A stretch of 17,148 nt of DNA, taken from positions 1-17,148 of the forward strand of contig JANOGU010000287.1 of assembly GCA_031406135.1 (NCBI GenBank), read 5' to 3'. The notes beneath the pieces were generated by a model. The model did no database searches. It saw only the letters and a list, made by a program, of their open reading frames with translations, and was not told the DNA's origin. Positions within the stretch are counted from its first letter, which is position 1. Each line of letters begins with the position of its first letter. Positions 7,231 to 13,639 of this stretch are shown piece by piece. Source of the stretch: JANOGU01 sp031406135. GTDB taxonomy: Bacteria > Pseudomonadota > Alphaproteobacteria > Rhodobacterales > Rhodobacteraceae. The position numbers and the translations under genes were made by a program.

Positions 7231-7942
7231 GCTGCTGGCCGGGCTGGCCGAGGCCTTCGCTCTGGATGCCCCACTGAGACGGATCGAGGTCTATGACAAC
7301 TCCCACATCCAGGGGATGGACGCGGTCGGCGGCATGGTGGTGGCCGGGCCGGAGGGGTTCGTGAAGTCGCAATACCGCAAGTTCAACATCAAGGCGGCCG
7401 CCGGCAACGACGACTTCGGCATGATGCGCGAGGTCCTGAGCCGCCGTTTCGAGCGCCTGCTGAAGGAGGACCCGGAGCGCAAGTCGGACGCCTGGCCGGA
7501 CCTCCTGTTGATCGACGGCGGCGCCGGGCAGGTCTCGGCGGTGGGCGACATCCTGACGGTGCTCGGGGTGGACGACATTCCTTACGTCGGCGTCGCCAAG
7601 GGCATCGACCGCGACGCCGGCAAGGAGGAGTTCCACCGTCCCGGCGCGCCGCCCTTCGCCCTGCCGCGCAACGATCCGGTGCTGTATTTCGTGCAGCGCC
7701 TGCGCGACGAGGCGCACCGCTGGGCGATCGGCGCGCACCGGGCGAAGCGGGCCAAGGCCGTGGGCGCCACGCCGCTGGACGACATCCCCGGCGTCGGCGC
7801 GGCGCGCAAGCGGGCGCTGCTGGCGCATTTCGGCAGCGCCAAGGCGGTGGCGCGCGCGGCGCTGCCCGACCTGATGGACGCGCCCGGGATCAGCCATGGG
7901 CTGGCCGAGACGGTGTGGAACTTCTTCCATCCCGAGGGGTGA
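7160..7942 (+). CDS. uvrC: UvrC, C-terminal part (after the frameshift)
   Basis: The second part of uvrC lies in the +1 frame. Homology resumes at about 7145 (EKAELVENAARNARESL), and the first possible start, GTG 7160, is not a real initiation site. It holds the RNase H-like 5'-incision nuclease, with YDNSHIQG (first catalytic Asp), LLIDGGAGQ (second Asp) and RDEAHRWAI (conserved His), then a helix-hairpin-helix DNA-binding pair, LDDIPGVGAARKRALL and MDAPGIS. All catalytic residues are present, so only the single extra G upstream separates this from a functional gene. If the lesion is real, the cell would lack the 5' nuclease and the DNA-binding end of UvrC and be defective in excision repair. 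Confidence 0.9.
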   Translation: MENAARNARESLGRRMAETATQNRLLAGLAEAFALDAPLRRIEVYDNSHIQGMDAVGGMVVAGPEGFVKSQYRKFNIKAAAGNDDFGMMREVLSRRFERLLKEDPERKSDAWPDLLLIDGGAGQVSAVGDILTVLGVDDIPYVGVAKGIDRDAGKEEFHRPGAPPFALPRNDPVLYFVQRLRDEAHRWAIGAHRAKRAKAVGATPLDDIPGVGAARKRALLAHFGSAKAVARAALPDLMDAPGISHGLAETVWNFFHPEG

Positions 7943-8034
7943 ATGGGCGGGAGAACCTTCGCCGGGGGAATATCTGTAGACGAGGGCTTGGCGCGGGATC
8001 AGTCCAGACCAGAGTGCGCTGCGGGGGGACTGCA

Positions 8035-9009
8035 ATGAAGATACTCATCACCGGCGCGGCAGGGATGATCGGCCGCAAGCTGACCGAGCGGCTGTCGCGC
8101 GATGGCGGGCTGAACGGTCAGCGGATCACCCGACTGGTGCTGCATGACGTGGTGGCCGCGGTGCCGCCGCCGGGGCTGACGGCAGAGGTGGTGGCGGGCG
8201 ACCTCGCGGCGGAGGGCGCGGCGGCGGCGCTGATGGCCGCGCGGCCGGAGGTGATCTTCCATCTCGCGGGCGTGGTCTCGGGCGAGGCCGAGGCCGATTT
8301 CGACCTCGGCTACCGGGTGAACCTCGACGGCACGCGCGACCTCTACGAGGCGATCCGGGCGGCGGGGATCGCGCCGCGCCTGGTCTATGCGTCAAGCTGC
8401 GCCGTCTTCGGTGCGCCCTGTCCGCCGGTGGTGCCGGACGACTTCCAGCTGACGCCGCTGACCTCGTACGGCACGCAGAAGCTGATCGGCGAGGCGCTGC
8501 TGGCAGACTACTCCCGGCGCGGGATGCTGGACGGCGTGGGCCTGCGGTTCCCGACGATCTCGGTCCGGCCCGGCCTGCCCAACCGCGCCGCCTCGGGCTT
8601 CCTGTCCGGCATCATCCGCGAGCCGCTGGCCGGGCTGCCGGCCGGGCTGCCGGTGCCGCGCGACATCGTCCAGACGCTGGCCTCGCCGCGGTCGGCGGTG
8701 GCGTTCCTGCTGCACGCGGCGGGGATGGACACCGGCCCGCTGGGCGCGCGGCGCAGCCTGACGCTGCCGGGGGTGGCGGTTTCGGTCGGCGGGATGATCG
8801 CGGCCCTGCGCGAGGTTGCCGGCGACCGGGTGGCGGCGCTGATCGAGGAGCGGCCCGACCCGGTGGTCCACCGCATCGTTTCCGGCTGGCCGGAACGGTT
8901 CGAGGCGCGGCGCGCCCGCGACCTGGGCTTTGCGGCGGAGGCCACGTTCGAGGCAATCATCCGCGCCCATGTCGAGGACGAACTGGGCGGGCGCCTGCCG
9001 GCGCGCTGA
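8035..9009 (+). CDS. denD: D-erythronate dehydrogenase (DenD-like epimerase/dehydratase)
   Basis: This 324-residue extended-SDR protein opens with the NAD-binding motif TGAAGMIG (residues 6-13). It contains HLAGVVSGEAEADFDLGYRVNLDGTR (from residue 76), a string I associate with D-erythronate dehydrogenase, which oxidises D-erythronate at C2 in the four-carbon acid sugar pathway. Catalytic residues are Ser120/Ser121 in YASSCAVFG and Tyr145-x3-Lys149 in SYGTQK. IRPGLPN-like text (SVRPGLPNRAASGF) is typical of the same group. GGGGGGA at 8023-8029 places the start at ATG 8035. The usual partners (4-phosphate kinase, decarboxylase, isomerase) are not in this window, so another NAD-dependent epimerase role remains possible. 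The stop is followed by the accessory stretch. Confidence 0.82.
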   Translation: MKILITGAAGMIGRKLTERLSRDGGLNGQRITRLVLHDVVAAVPPPGLTAEVVAGDLAAEGAAAALMAARPEVIFHLAGVVSGEAEADFDLGYRVNLDGTRDLYEAIRAAGIAPRLVYASSCAVFGAPCPPVVPDDFQLTPLTSYGTQKLIGEALLADYSRRGMLDGVGLRFPTISVRPGLPNRAASGFLSGIIREPLAGLPAGLPVPRDIVQTLASPRSAVAFLLHAAGMDTGPLGARRSLTLPGVAVSVGGMIAALREVAGDRVAALIEERPDPVVHRIVSGWPERFEARRARDLGFAAEATFEAIIRAHVEDELGGRLPAR

Positions 9010-9330
9010 GGCCGGCCGGTGATCCGGCTCCGACGTTTAGAACCCTTGTCCGGGAGGGGTTCGGATGACCGCACCGCGGACTTTCCACACCTTCACTGGG
9101 GTCAAGCCGACTACCGCTTCGGGCCCGGAACTGCCGATCTGCTTTATGTCCGGAATGGTCTTGCGCCTTTTTCGCCAGCCACTCGTAGGGTTCACCGACG
9201 GGAAGCAGGGCATCCAGTGAAGCAGGCAACGGTTGCAATGAGGGCTGGCCAGGCGCACACTTTAGGTCGCGCGTGGCTGATGCGATCGACTTCGGCGTAT
9301 CCGACCAAAACAAGGTGCTCGGAGGGATTA
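9010..9330. other. Intergenic leader of the cyclase gene, no gene recognised
   Basis: These 321 bases separate denD from the hydrolase-cyclase gene. The cyclase frame is open throughout, but the translated extension is low in hydrophobic content and unlike any hydrolase N-terminus. I also see no convincing gene on the other strand. The sequence lacks the third-position GC pattern of the flanking core genes and may be the decayed edge of an insertion. Confidence 0.5.
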
Positions 9331-10659
9331 ATGAAGCGGCCGAGAACGCATTACGCCAAAGCGGGCGACATCAATATCGCTTATCAAGCCTTTGGCGACG
9401 GGCCAATAGATCTGCTTTGGGCGCAGGGTTGGGCTACCCATATTGAACATGCTTGGGAAAGTCCAGACTACGCCCGGTTTCTGAACAAGCTCGCACGTTT
9501 TTCCCGGGTGATTTTTTTCGACAAGCGTGGCGTGGGCATGTCGGACAGGGACGTCGGATATCCTACGCTCGAAGAGCGATCACAGGACATCAACGCGGTA
9601 CTCGATGCGGTGGGCTCCGACCGGGTGGCCATTTTCGGCGCTTCCGAAGGCGGCGCGATTTCATCCGTCTTTACAGCCACATATCCCGAGCGCGTCAGTC
9701 ACCTTATCCTCAATGGCAGCCGCGCTCGGTACGCATGGGCTCCAGATTACCCGTGGGGCCCGAAGCCTGCCGAATTGGCCGTCGAAGTCGATAGTTTCGG
9801 TCAAATCGAGAATGGCAGAGAAAGCTTTGTGGATGGGGCTCCCAGCATCGCCAATAACCCGGCAGCCATCGAATGGCTGGACACATATTTTCGGTATGCC
9901 GCCAGTCCTCGCGCGCTCGCGAAGCTGTCACAAATGAACTACCAAATAGACTATCGGGCGGTGTTGCCGGCCCTTCAGACCCCGACTTTGATACTGCATC
10001 GAAAAGGCGATCGGTGGTGCGGCGTGGAGCATGCACATTACCTAGCCGAACACATTCCCGGAGCAACGTTGAAGGTCCTGCCGGGCGAGGACCACATCAC
10101 CTGGTATGGCGACCAGGACGGGATGATCTCGGAAATCCGGGAGTTCATCACAGGAGAGGCTGTGGCCGCCACCGCTGATCGGACGCTAATGGCTTTGGTC
10201 TTTCTAGACATTGTAGGGTCAACAGAGAATCTCGCGCGAATTGGGGACGAACGCTGGGGCAGTGTGTTGGAGCAACTGGATTACGCAGTTGACCGGAGGC
10301 TTGCGGCATATGGCGGCAAGAAGATCAAGCAAACCGGTGATGGTTTTCTACTCTCGTTCCGAGGCCCAACCACTGCGCTCGAAGGAGCCATGGCCATACG
10401 CGGTGATGCGGCGCGACTGGATCTTCAATGCCGCATCGGCGTGCACATGGGAGAATGCGAAATCCGCGGCGAGGATTTGACTGGCATGACCGTGCATGTG
10501 GCTGCCCGCATTATGAACGAGGCCATGCCAGATGAAATCCTTACTTCGCAGACCGTAAAGGACATGGCGCTCGGTTCGAACATGAGTTTCTCCGGATCGG
10601 GCACCCGAACCTTGCGTGGAATACCTGGAGAATGGACTTTGTATTCAGTCGCCGATTGA
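9331..10659 (+). CDS. Alpha/beta-hydrolase fused to a class III adenylate/guanylate cyclase
   Basis: The 442-residue protein has two domains. Residues 1 to about 275 form an alpha/beta-hydrolase: GVGMSDR motif region, nucleophile Ser105 in GASEGG, acid Asp227 in HRKGDRW and His255 in GEDHITW. Residues about 285-442 form a class III nucleotide cyclase: metal ligand Asp293 in FLDIVGST, Asp337 in QTGDGFLLSF, and VHVAARI with Arg393. The family's usual Asn four residues before the Arg is His389 here, as in some bacterial cyclases. It probably makes cAMP, or cGMP, in response to a small molecule bound or cleaved by the hydrolase domain. No signal peptide or membrane helix is seen. GGAGGG at 9321-9326 fixes ATG 9331. 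GC is 53% in two sampled 60-base blocks (9361-9420 and 10321-10380), much lower than the neighbours, so it was probably acquired horizontally. Confidence 0.88.
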   Translation: MKRPRTHYAKAGDINIAYQAFGDGPIDLLWAQGWATHIEHAWESPDYARFLNKLARFSRVIFFDKRGVGMSDRDVGYPTLEERSQDINAVLDAVGSDRVAIFGASEGGAISSVFTATYPERVSHLILNGSRARYAWAPDYPWGPKPAELAVEVDSFGQIENGRESFVDGAPSIANNPAAIEWLDTYFRYAASPRALAKLSQMNYQIDYRAVLPALQTPTLILHRKGDRWCGVEHAHYLAEHIPGATLKVLPGEDHITWYGDQDGMISEIREFITGEAVAATADRTLMALVFLDIVGSTENLARIGDERWGSVLEQLDYAVDRRLAAYGGKKIKQTGDGFLLSFRGPTTALEGAMAIRGDAARLDLQCRIGVHMGECEIRGEDLTGMTVHVAARIMNEAMPDEILTSQTVKDMALGSNMSFSGSGTRTLRGIPGEWTLYSVAD

Positions 10660-10709
10660 TGGACCCGGAAACTTGATGCAATGCACATTCTTGCCGTTCG
10701 ATGGTAACA

Positions 10710-11007
10710 CTTCACATCGGAGTGGTGGTCCGCGCAGCCATGGCCCAGGTGCGCGACGTTCTGAACCGCCTGCGTATCGACCTGCACCCCGACAAGACCT
10801 TCATCGGGCGCGCAGCAAAGGGCTTCGACTTTCTGGGATACCACTTCTTCGAGGGGGCGCTGGGCGTTGCCGAGAAGACCTACGCACGGATGACCGAGAT
10901 TGCTGCCCGGCTTTACGAGCAAAAGGGGCGCAGGAACCATGCCTGCACCCCTTGGACGGTATCTCACACGCTGGAACGCCTGGTTCCGGGGCGGCCTCGC
11001 TGGCCTA
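10710..11007 (+). pseudogene. Remnant of a group II intron-type reverse transcriptase/maturase
   Basis: The translated strings VRDVLNRLRIDLHPDKTFIG and KGFDFLGYHF are characteristic of the region just after the YADD active site in group II intron-type reverse transcriptases. ARLYEQ follows. The palm catalytic motif and everything N-terminal are missing. Around 10922-10935 (AAAAGGGG) the reading moves one frame, after which PLGRYLTRWNAWFRGGLAGL resembles the family's usual C-terminal end. No stop follows: the last matching Leu codon (CTA, 11005-11007) is also the complementary-strand stop of the VPLPA-CTERM gene. No intron RNA structure is seen upstream. This is a dead fragment marking past mobile-element activity. 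Confidence 0.65.
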
Positions 11008-11643
11008 CACCTGCGCCCGCCGGCGCTCGCGCCGCTTGCGCCAGCGCAGACCGGCCAAGGCCGCGAGGCCCGACAGGAGGAGCGGCGCTCCCGCTGGTAG
11101 CGGGACAGCGGCCACTTCCGCCCAGCGGGCGAAAACGACAATGGGTGAGATGGTAAAATCCGAGATGGTGTTGGACAAGGAAACATCGGCGAAATCTGGA
11201 GAAGTATTCGACCCCCAGTTCCCCGCGCGCCCGGCGGAGAATAAGGCGCCCTGCACGAGCCCTGTCCCATGAGGGGTCAATGTGAGACAGAGGGGGATGG
11301 TGCTGCCACAACCTTGCGTCAGAAAGGGCATGCTGTCGAAGGCGCCCTCGGCGACATCAAGAAAAACCTGATCAAGCAAGGCTTGGCTCGCGGCAAGCGC
11401 ATCCGCCTCCAGCGTAAACGCGAACGCCGTCGCTCCCGGGTCTGACGCACCGCAGTTCGTGAACAGCGATGTGCAACTCCCGTCTATGAACTCGACGTTG
11501 TAAGTCTTGGTTCCGGCTGCCGTGAGGACGGTCACGCCCGACGCGCCCGTCAGGATGCCGCCAGACACGTTGAGCGTGGCAGCCGCCGCCGGCAGGGCCG
11601 CAGCGAGCGACAGGGCGCCGACCGTCAGAAGAACTTTCCACAT
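11005..11643 (-). CDS. Exported VPLPA-CTERM sorting-domain protein
   Basis: The 212-residue protein starts with a clear signal peptide (MWKVLLTVGALSLAAALPAAAA). It ends with VPLPAGAPLLLSGLAALAGL followed by RWRKRRERRR, which is the tripartite VPLPA-CTERM signal (motif, membrane helix, basic tail) recognised by an exosortase of the XrtD type. It should be exported, then cleaved and transferred to the envelope or extracellular matrix. The middle is a beta-rich region of unknown function with four cysteines (SCTS, TNCG, QGCG, PLCL) that could form two disulfides. TGGGAGA at 11651-11657 supports ATG 11643; the frame extends upstream without support. No exosortase is in the window. The gene reads leftward against the reverse-transcriptase remnant and ends exactly at its last recognisable codon. 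Confidence 0.85.
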   Translation of the reverse strand: MWKVLLTVGALSLAAALPAAAATLNVSGGILTGASGVTVLTAAGTKTYNVEFIDGSCTSLFTNCGASDPGATAFAFTLEADALAASQALLDQVFLDVAEGAFDSMPFLTQGCGSTIPLCLTLTPHGTGLVQGALFSAGRAGNWGSNTSPDFADVSLSNTISDFTISPIVVFARWAEVAAVPLPAGAPLLLSGLAALAGLRWRKRRERRRAQV

Positions 11644-11706
11644 CACCAAATCTCCCACACAACTCGAAAATGCGCGACGGTGCAGAAGGGCCGCGTACCC
11701 GCGTGG

Positions 11707-11735
11707 ATTAGGGATCGGCGGCCCCGATCTGTCAA
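11707..11735 (-). promoter_or_regulatory. Sigma-70-like promoter with palindromic spacer, for the VPLPA-CTERM gene
   Basis: Read leftward, a perfect -35 TTGACA (11735-11730) is followed after exactly 17 bases by CCTAAT (11712-11707), a 4-of-6 match to the -10 consensus. Transcription would start about 60 bases before ATG 11643. The 17-base spacer is itself an inverted repeat, GATCGG-N5-CCGATC, a plausible repressor operator. The motifs are seen directly; use as promoter and operator is inferred. Confidence 0.5.
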
Positions 11736-12082
11736 CAGAAACCCGGCGCCCCCGCACGCCCCGCAGGCGCCGCCGTCCCGGCTTCGGGAACAATGCCCCC
11801 GATCATGGATGCTTTGTTCGTCATCTACGAATACTCACTCGCTCCCCCGCCCACGTCCCCGTGCGCAGACCCGGCTCCGTCGCGCCCAAGATGGCCGAGG
11901 CCTGCGGTCTCCGAGCGGCGGCGCAGGGGGGCAGAGACCGCTTGATCGTACGGCAGGCCTCGGCCGAACAGGCCGGCGGTAAATGCTGCACTTTGAAGCA
12001 ACGGCCAATAAGGGCTCAGAGAAGACCCCAGCCACGCCCTCCCGGACATCCCAGGCCCGACGCATCCGTCTGGGCCGGTCCA
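11736..12082. other. Gene-poor stretch, nothing recognised
   Basis: Between the VPLPA-CTERM promoter and the DUF1674 gene I find no supported gene, RNA gene or transposon end. Short open frames exist on both strands, for instance 74 codons leftward at 12049-11825. None has a ribosome site together with a recognisable family, and their composition is of the shadow type. Together with the reverse-transcriptase scar, it may be decayed accessory DNA. Confidence 0.5.
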
Positions 12083-12268
12083 CTAGAAGTCGATGGCGAT
12101 GCCCTTCTTCTCCCAGTCACCGTAGCGCACCGGGTCCGGCCCGTCGCGGCCGCCGAGTTCGGGCGGCGGCGGCGCCCGGGGTTGCCGGCGGCGCGCCGCG
12201 GCCTCGGCCAGCGCGCGCTGTGCCTCTGGCGGCAGGTCGGCGCGGGTGGACGGGGTTTCCTCGGCCAT
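12083..12268 (-). CDS. DUF1674 / SdhAF4-like succinate dehydrogenase assembly factor
   Basis: The 61-residue protein has a disordered Ala/Pro/Arg-rich N-terminus and the diagnostic C-terminus ELGGRDGPDPVRYGDWEKKG followed by IAIDF. This matches DUF1674, the family of the eukaryotic factor SDHAF4, which binds flavinylated succinate dehydrogenase subunit A before complex II assembly. The bacterial homologues are commonly annotated only by domain. It is transcribed away from rsmB with 44 bases between the two starts, so the promoters must be interleaved; TATACG at 12278-12283 is a possible -10 element. No sdh genes are in the window. Confidence 0.85.
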   Translation of the reverse strand: MAEETPSTRADLPPEAQRALAEAAARRRQPRAPPPPELGGRDGPDPVRYGDWEKKGIAIDF

Positions 12269-12312
12269 GGGGCTGATATACGGGCCTGCACGGCGGTTTC
12301 AAGGACGCGGAC

Positions 12313-13002
12313 ATGGTCGAGGGTCTGGCGGCACGGCGGGCGGCGCTGCGGCTTCTCGCGGCGGTGCTGGGCGAGGGGCGGATGCTGGCGGAAGTGACCG
12401 ACCCGGCGCTGGCGCCCGCCGACCGGGCGCGGGCCGGGCGGCTGGCGGCGCAGGTGCTGCGCCATGTCGAGCCCGCGGACCGGGTGCTGGCGCCGTTCCT
12501 GCGCAAGGCGCCGCCGCTGCCGGTGGCGAATGCGCTGCGGCTGGCGGTGGTGGAGATGGCGCTGGAGGGCGCGGCCGCGCATGGCGCGGTGAACGCCGCG
12601 GTGGCGCTGGTGCGCGAGGGCGGGAAGTCGGCGCATCTGGCGGGGCTGGCCAATGCCGTCCTGCGCAAGGTCGCGGCGCTGGAGACGCCGTTTGCCGGCC
12701 AGCCGGTGCAGAAGCTGCCGCGCTGGCTGCGCCAGCCGCTGGTCCATGCCTGGGGCCGCGAGGCGGTGGCGGGGGATCGAGACGGCGCAGGCGGTGGCGC
12801 CGCCCATAGACCTGACCCTGCGTCCAGGGGCCGTCCCGCCGCCGGGCGGCGAGGTCTTGCCCGGCGGGTCGGTGCGGCTGCCGGCGGGGGTGCAGGTGAC
12901 CGCGCTGCCGGGCTGGCCGGAGGGCGCGTTCTGGGTGCAGGACGCCGGCGCGGCGCTGGCGGCCCGGGTGCTGGATCCGGCGCCGGGCGAGGTGGTGGTT
13001 GA
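12313..13002 (+). CDS. rsmB: RsmB (16S rRNA m5C967 methyltransferase), N-terminal part, frameshifted
   Basis: Residues 1 to about 150 form the NusB-like RNA-binding domain of RsmB: RRAALRLLAAVLGEGRML, a helical core with EPADRVLAPFLRK, ALRLAVVEMAL, HGAVNAAVALVRE and GLANAVLRKVAA. The linker PRWLRQPLVHAWGREAVA is also typical. At 12771-12775 a run of five Gs contains one G too many. The frame then turns into Gly/Ala/Arg nonsense and runs to a stop at 13000-13002. Removing one G joins it to the methyltransferase domain as one protein of 414 residues, a normal RsmB length. No strong ribosome site precedes ATG 12313 (GGACGCGGAC), which is common for this gene next to a divergent promoter. Confidence 0.85.
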   Translation: MVEGLAARRAALRLLAAVLGEGRMLAEVTDPALAPADRARAGRLAAQVLRHVEPADRVLAPFLRKAPPLPVANALRLAVVEMALEGAAAHGAVNAAVALVREGGKSAHLAGLANAVLRKVAALETPFAGQPVQKLPRWLRQPLVHAWGREAVAGDRDGAGGGAAHRPDPASRGRPAAGRRGLARRVGAAAGGGAGDRAAGLAGGRVLGAGRRRGAGGPGAGSGAGRGGG

Positions 13003-13558
13003 CCTTTGCGCCGCGCCGGGCGGCAAGACGCTGCAGCTTGCCGCAGCCGGGGCGCGGGTGACGGCGGTGGACGTCTCGGATGCGCGTCTGGCGCGGCTGC
13101 GCGAGAACCTGGCCCGCACCGGACTTTCCGCGGACGTGGTCGTGGCCGATGCGCTGGCCTGGATGCCGGCGGCGCCGGCCGATGCGGTGCTGCTGGACGC
13201 GCCCTGTTCGGCCACGGGCACGATCCGGCGGCATCCCGACCTGCCCTTCGTGAAGGACGGCAGCGACCTGCCGGCGCTGCTGGCGCTGCAAACGGCGCTC
13301 ATAGACCGGGCGCTGGCGATGCTGCGGCCCGGCGGGCGGCTGGTGTTCGCCACCTGCTCGCTGTTGCCCGAGGAGGGCGAGCGCCAGATCGAGGCGGCGC
13401 TGGCGCGGCATCCGGGGCTGGTGGTGGAGGCGGCGCAGGCGGAGGGGATCGACCCAGGCTGGCGGACGCCCCACGGCCTGCGGCTGAGGCCCGACCACTG
13501 GGCCGACCGCGGCGGGATCGACGGGTTCTTCATCGCCCGGCTGCGCCGCGCCGCCTAG
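12776..13558 (+). CDS. rsmB: RsmB, C-terminal methyltransferase part (after the frameshift)
   Basis: The catalytic half lies in the +1 frame and starts IETAQAVAPPIDLTLR directly after the G run. It shows the SAM-binding motif VVVDLCAAPGGKTLQLAA, the acidic VTAVDVSDARL, the PCS loop VLLDAPCSATGTIRRHPD and the TCS loop VFATCSLLPEEGE. In the RsmB/RsmF family the TC cysteine is the nucleophile that attacks cytosine C6, and the PC cysteine helps release the product. The target in E. coli is C967 of 16S rRNA, methylated at C5. No plausible independent start sits at the break. The domain would be translated only if the extra G is an error or the ribosome slips. The next gene begins 81 bases later in the same direction. 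Confidence 0.88.
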   Translation: METAQAVAPPIDLTLRPGAVPPPGGEVLPGGSVRLPAGVQVTALPGWPEGAFWVQDAGAALAARVLDPAPGEVVVDLCAAPGGKTLQLAAAGARVTAVDVSDARLARLRENLARTGLSADVVVADALAWMPAAPADAVLLDAPCSATGTIRRHPDLPFVKDGSDLPALLALQTALIDRALAMLRPGGRLVFATCSLLPEEGERQIEAALARHPGLVVEAAQAEGIDPGWRTPHGLRLRPDHWADRGGIDGFFIARLRRAA

Positions 13559-13639
13559 GGCCGCGCGACGCGGCTGACATCGGGGCGTTGCGGCGCTACA
13601 CTGGGGATCAGACCCGGGAAGCGGGCAGACAGGCAGGCA

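Noticed and set aside
9014..9029. Terminator after denD (GCCGG-TGAT-CCGGC)
   Set aside because: The stem is only five base pairs and no T-run follows.
9019..9330. N-terminal extension of the hydrolase-cyclase by 104 residues
   Set aside because: It resembles no hydrolase N-terminus, and GGAGGG sits just before ATG 9331.
11825..12049. Leftward 74-codon frame in the gap before the DUF1674 gene
   Set aside because: No ribosome site together with a recognisable family; composition looks like chance.
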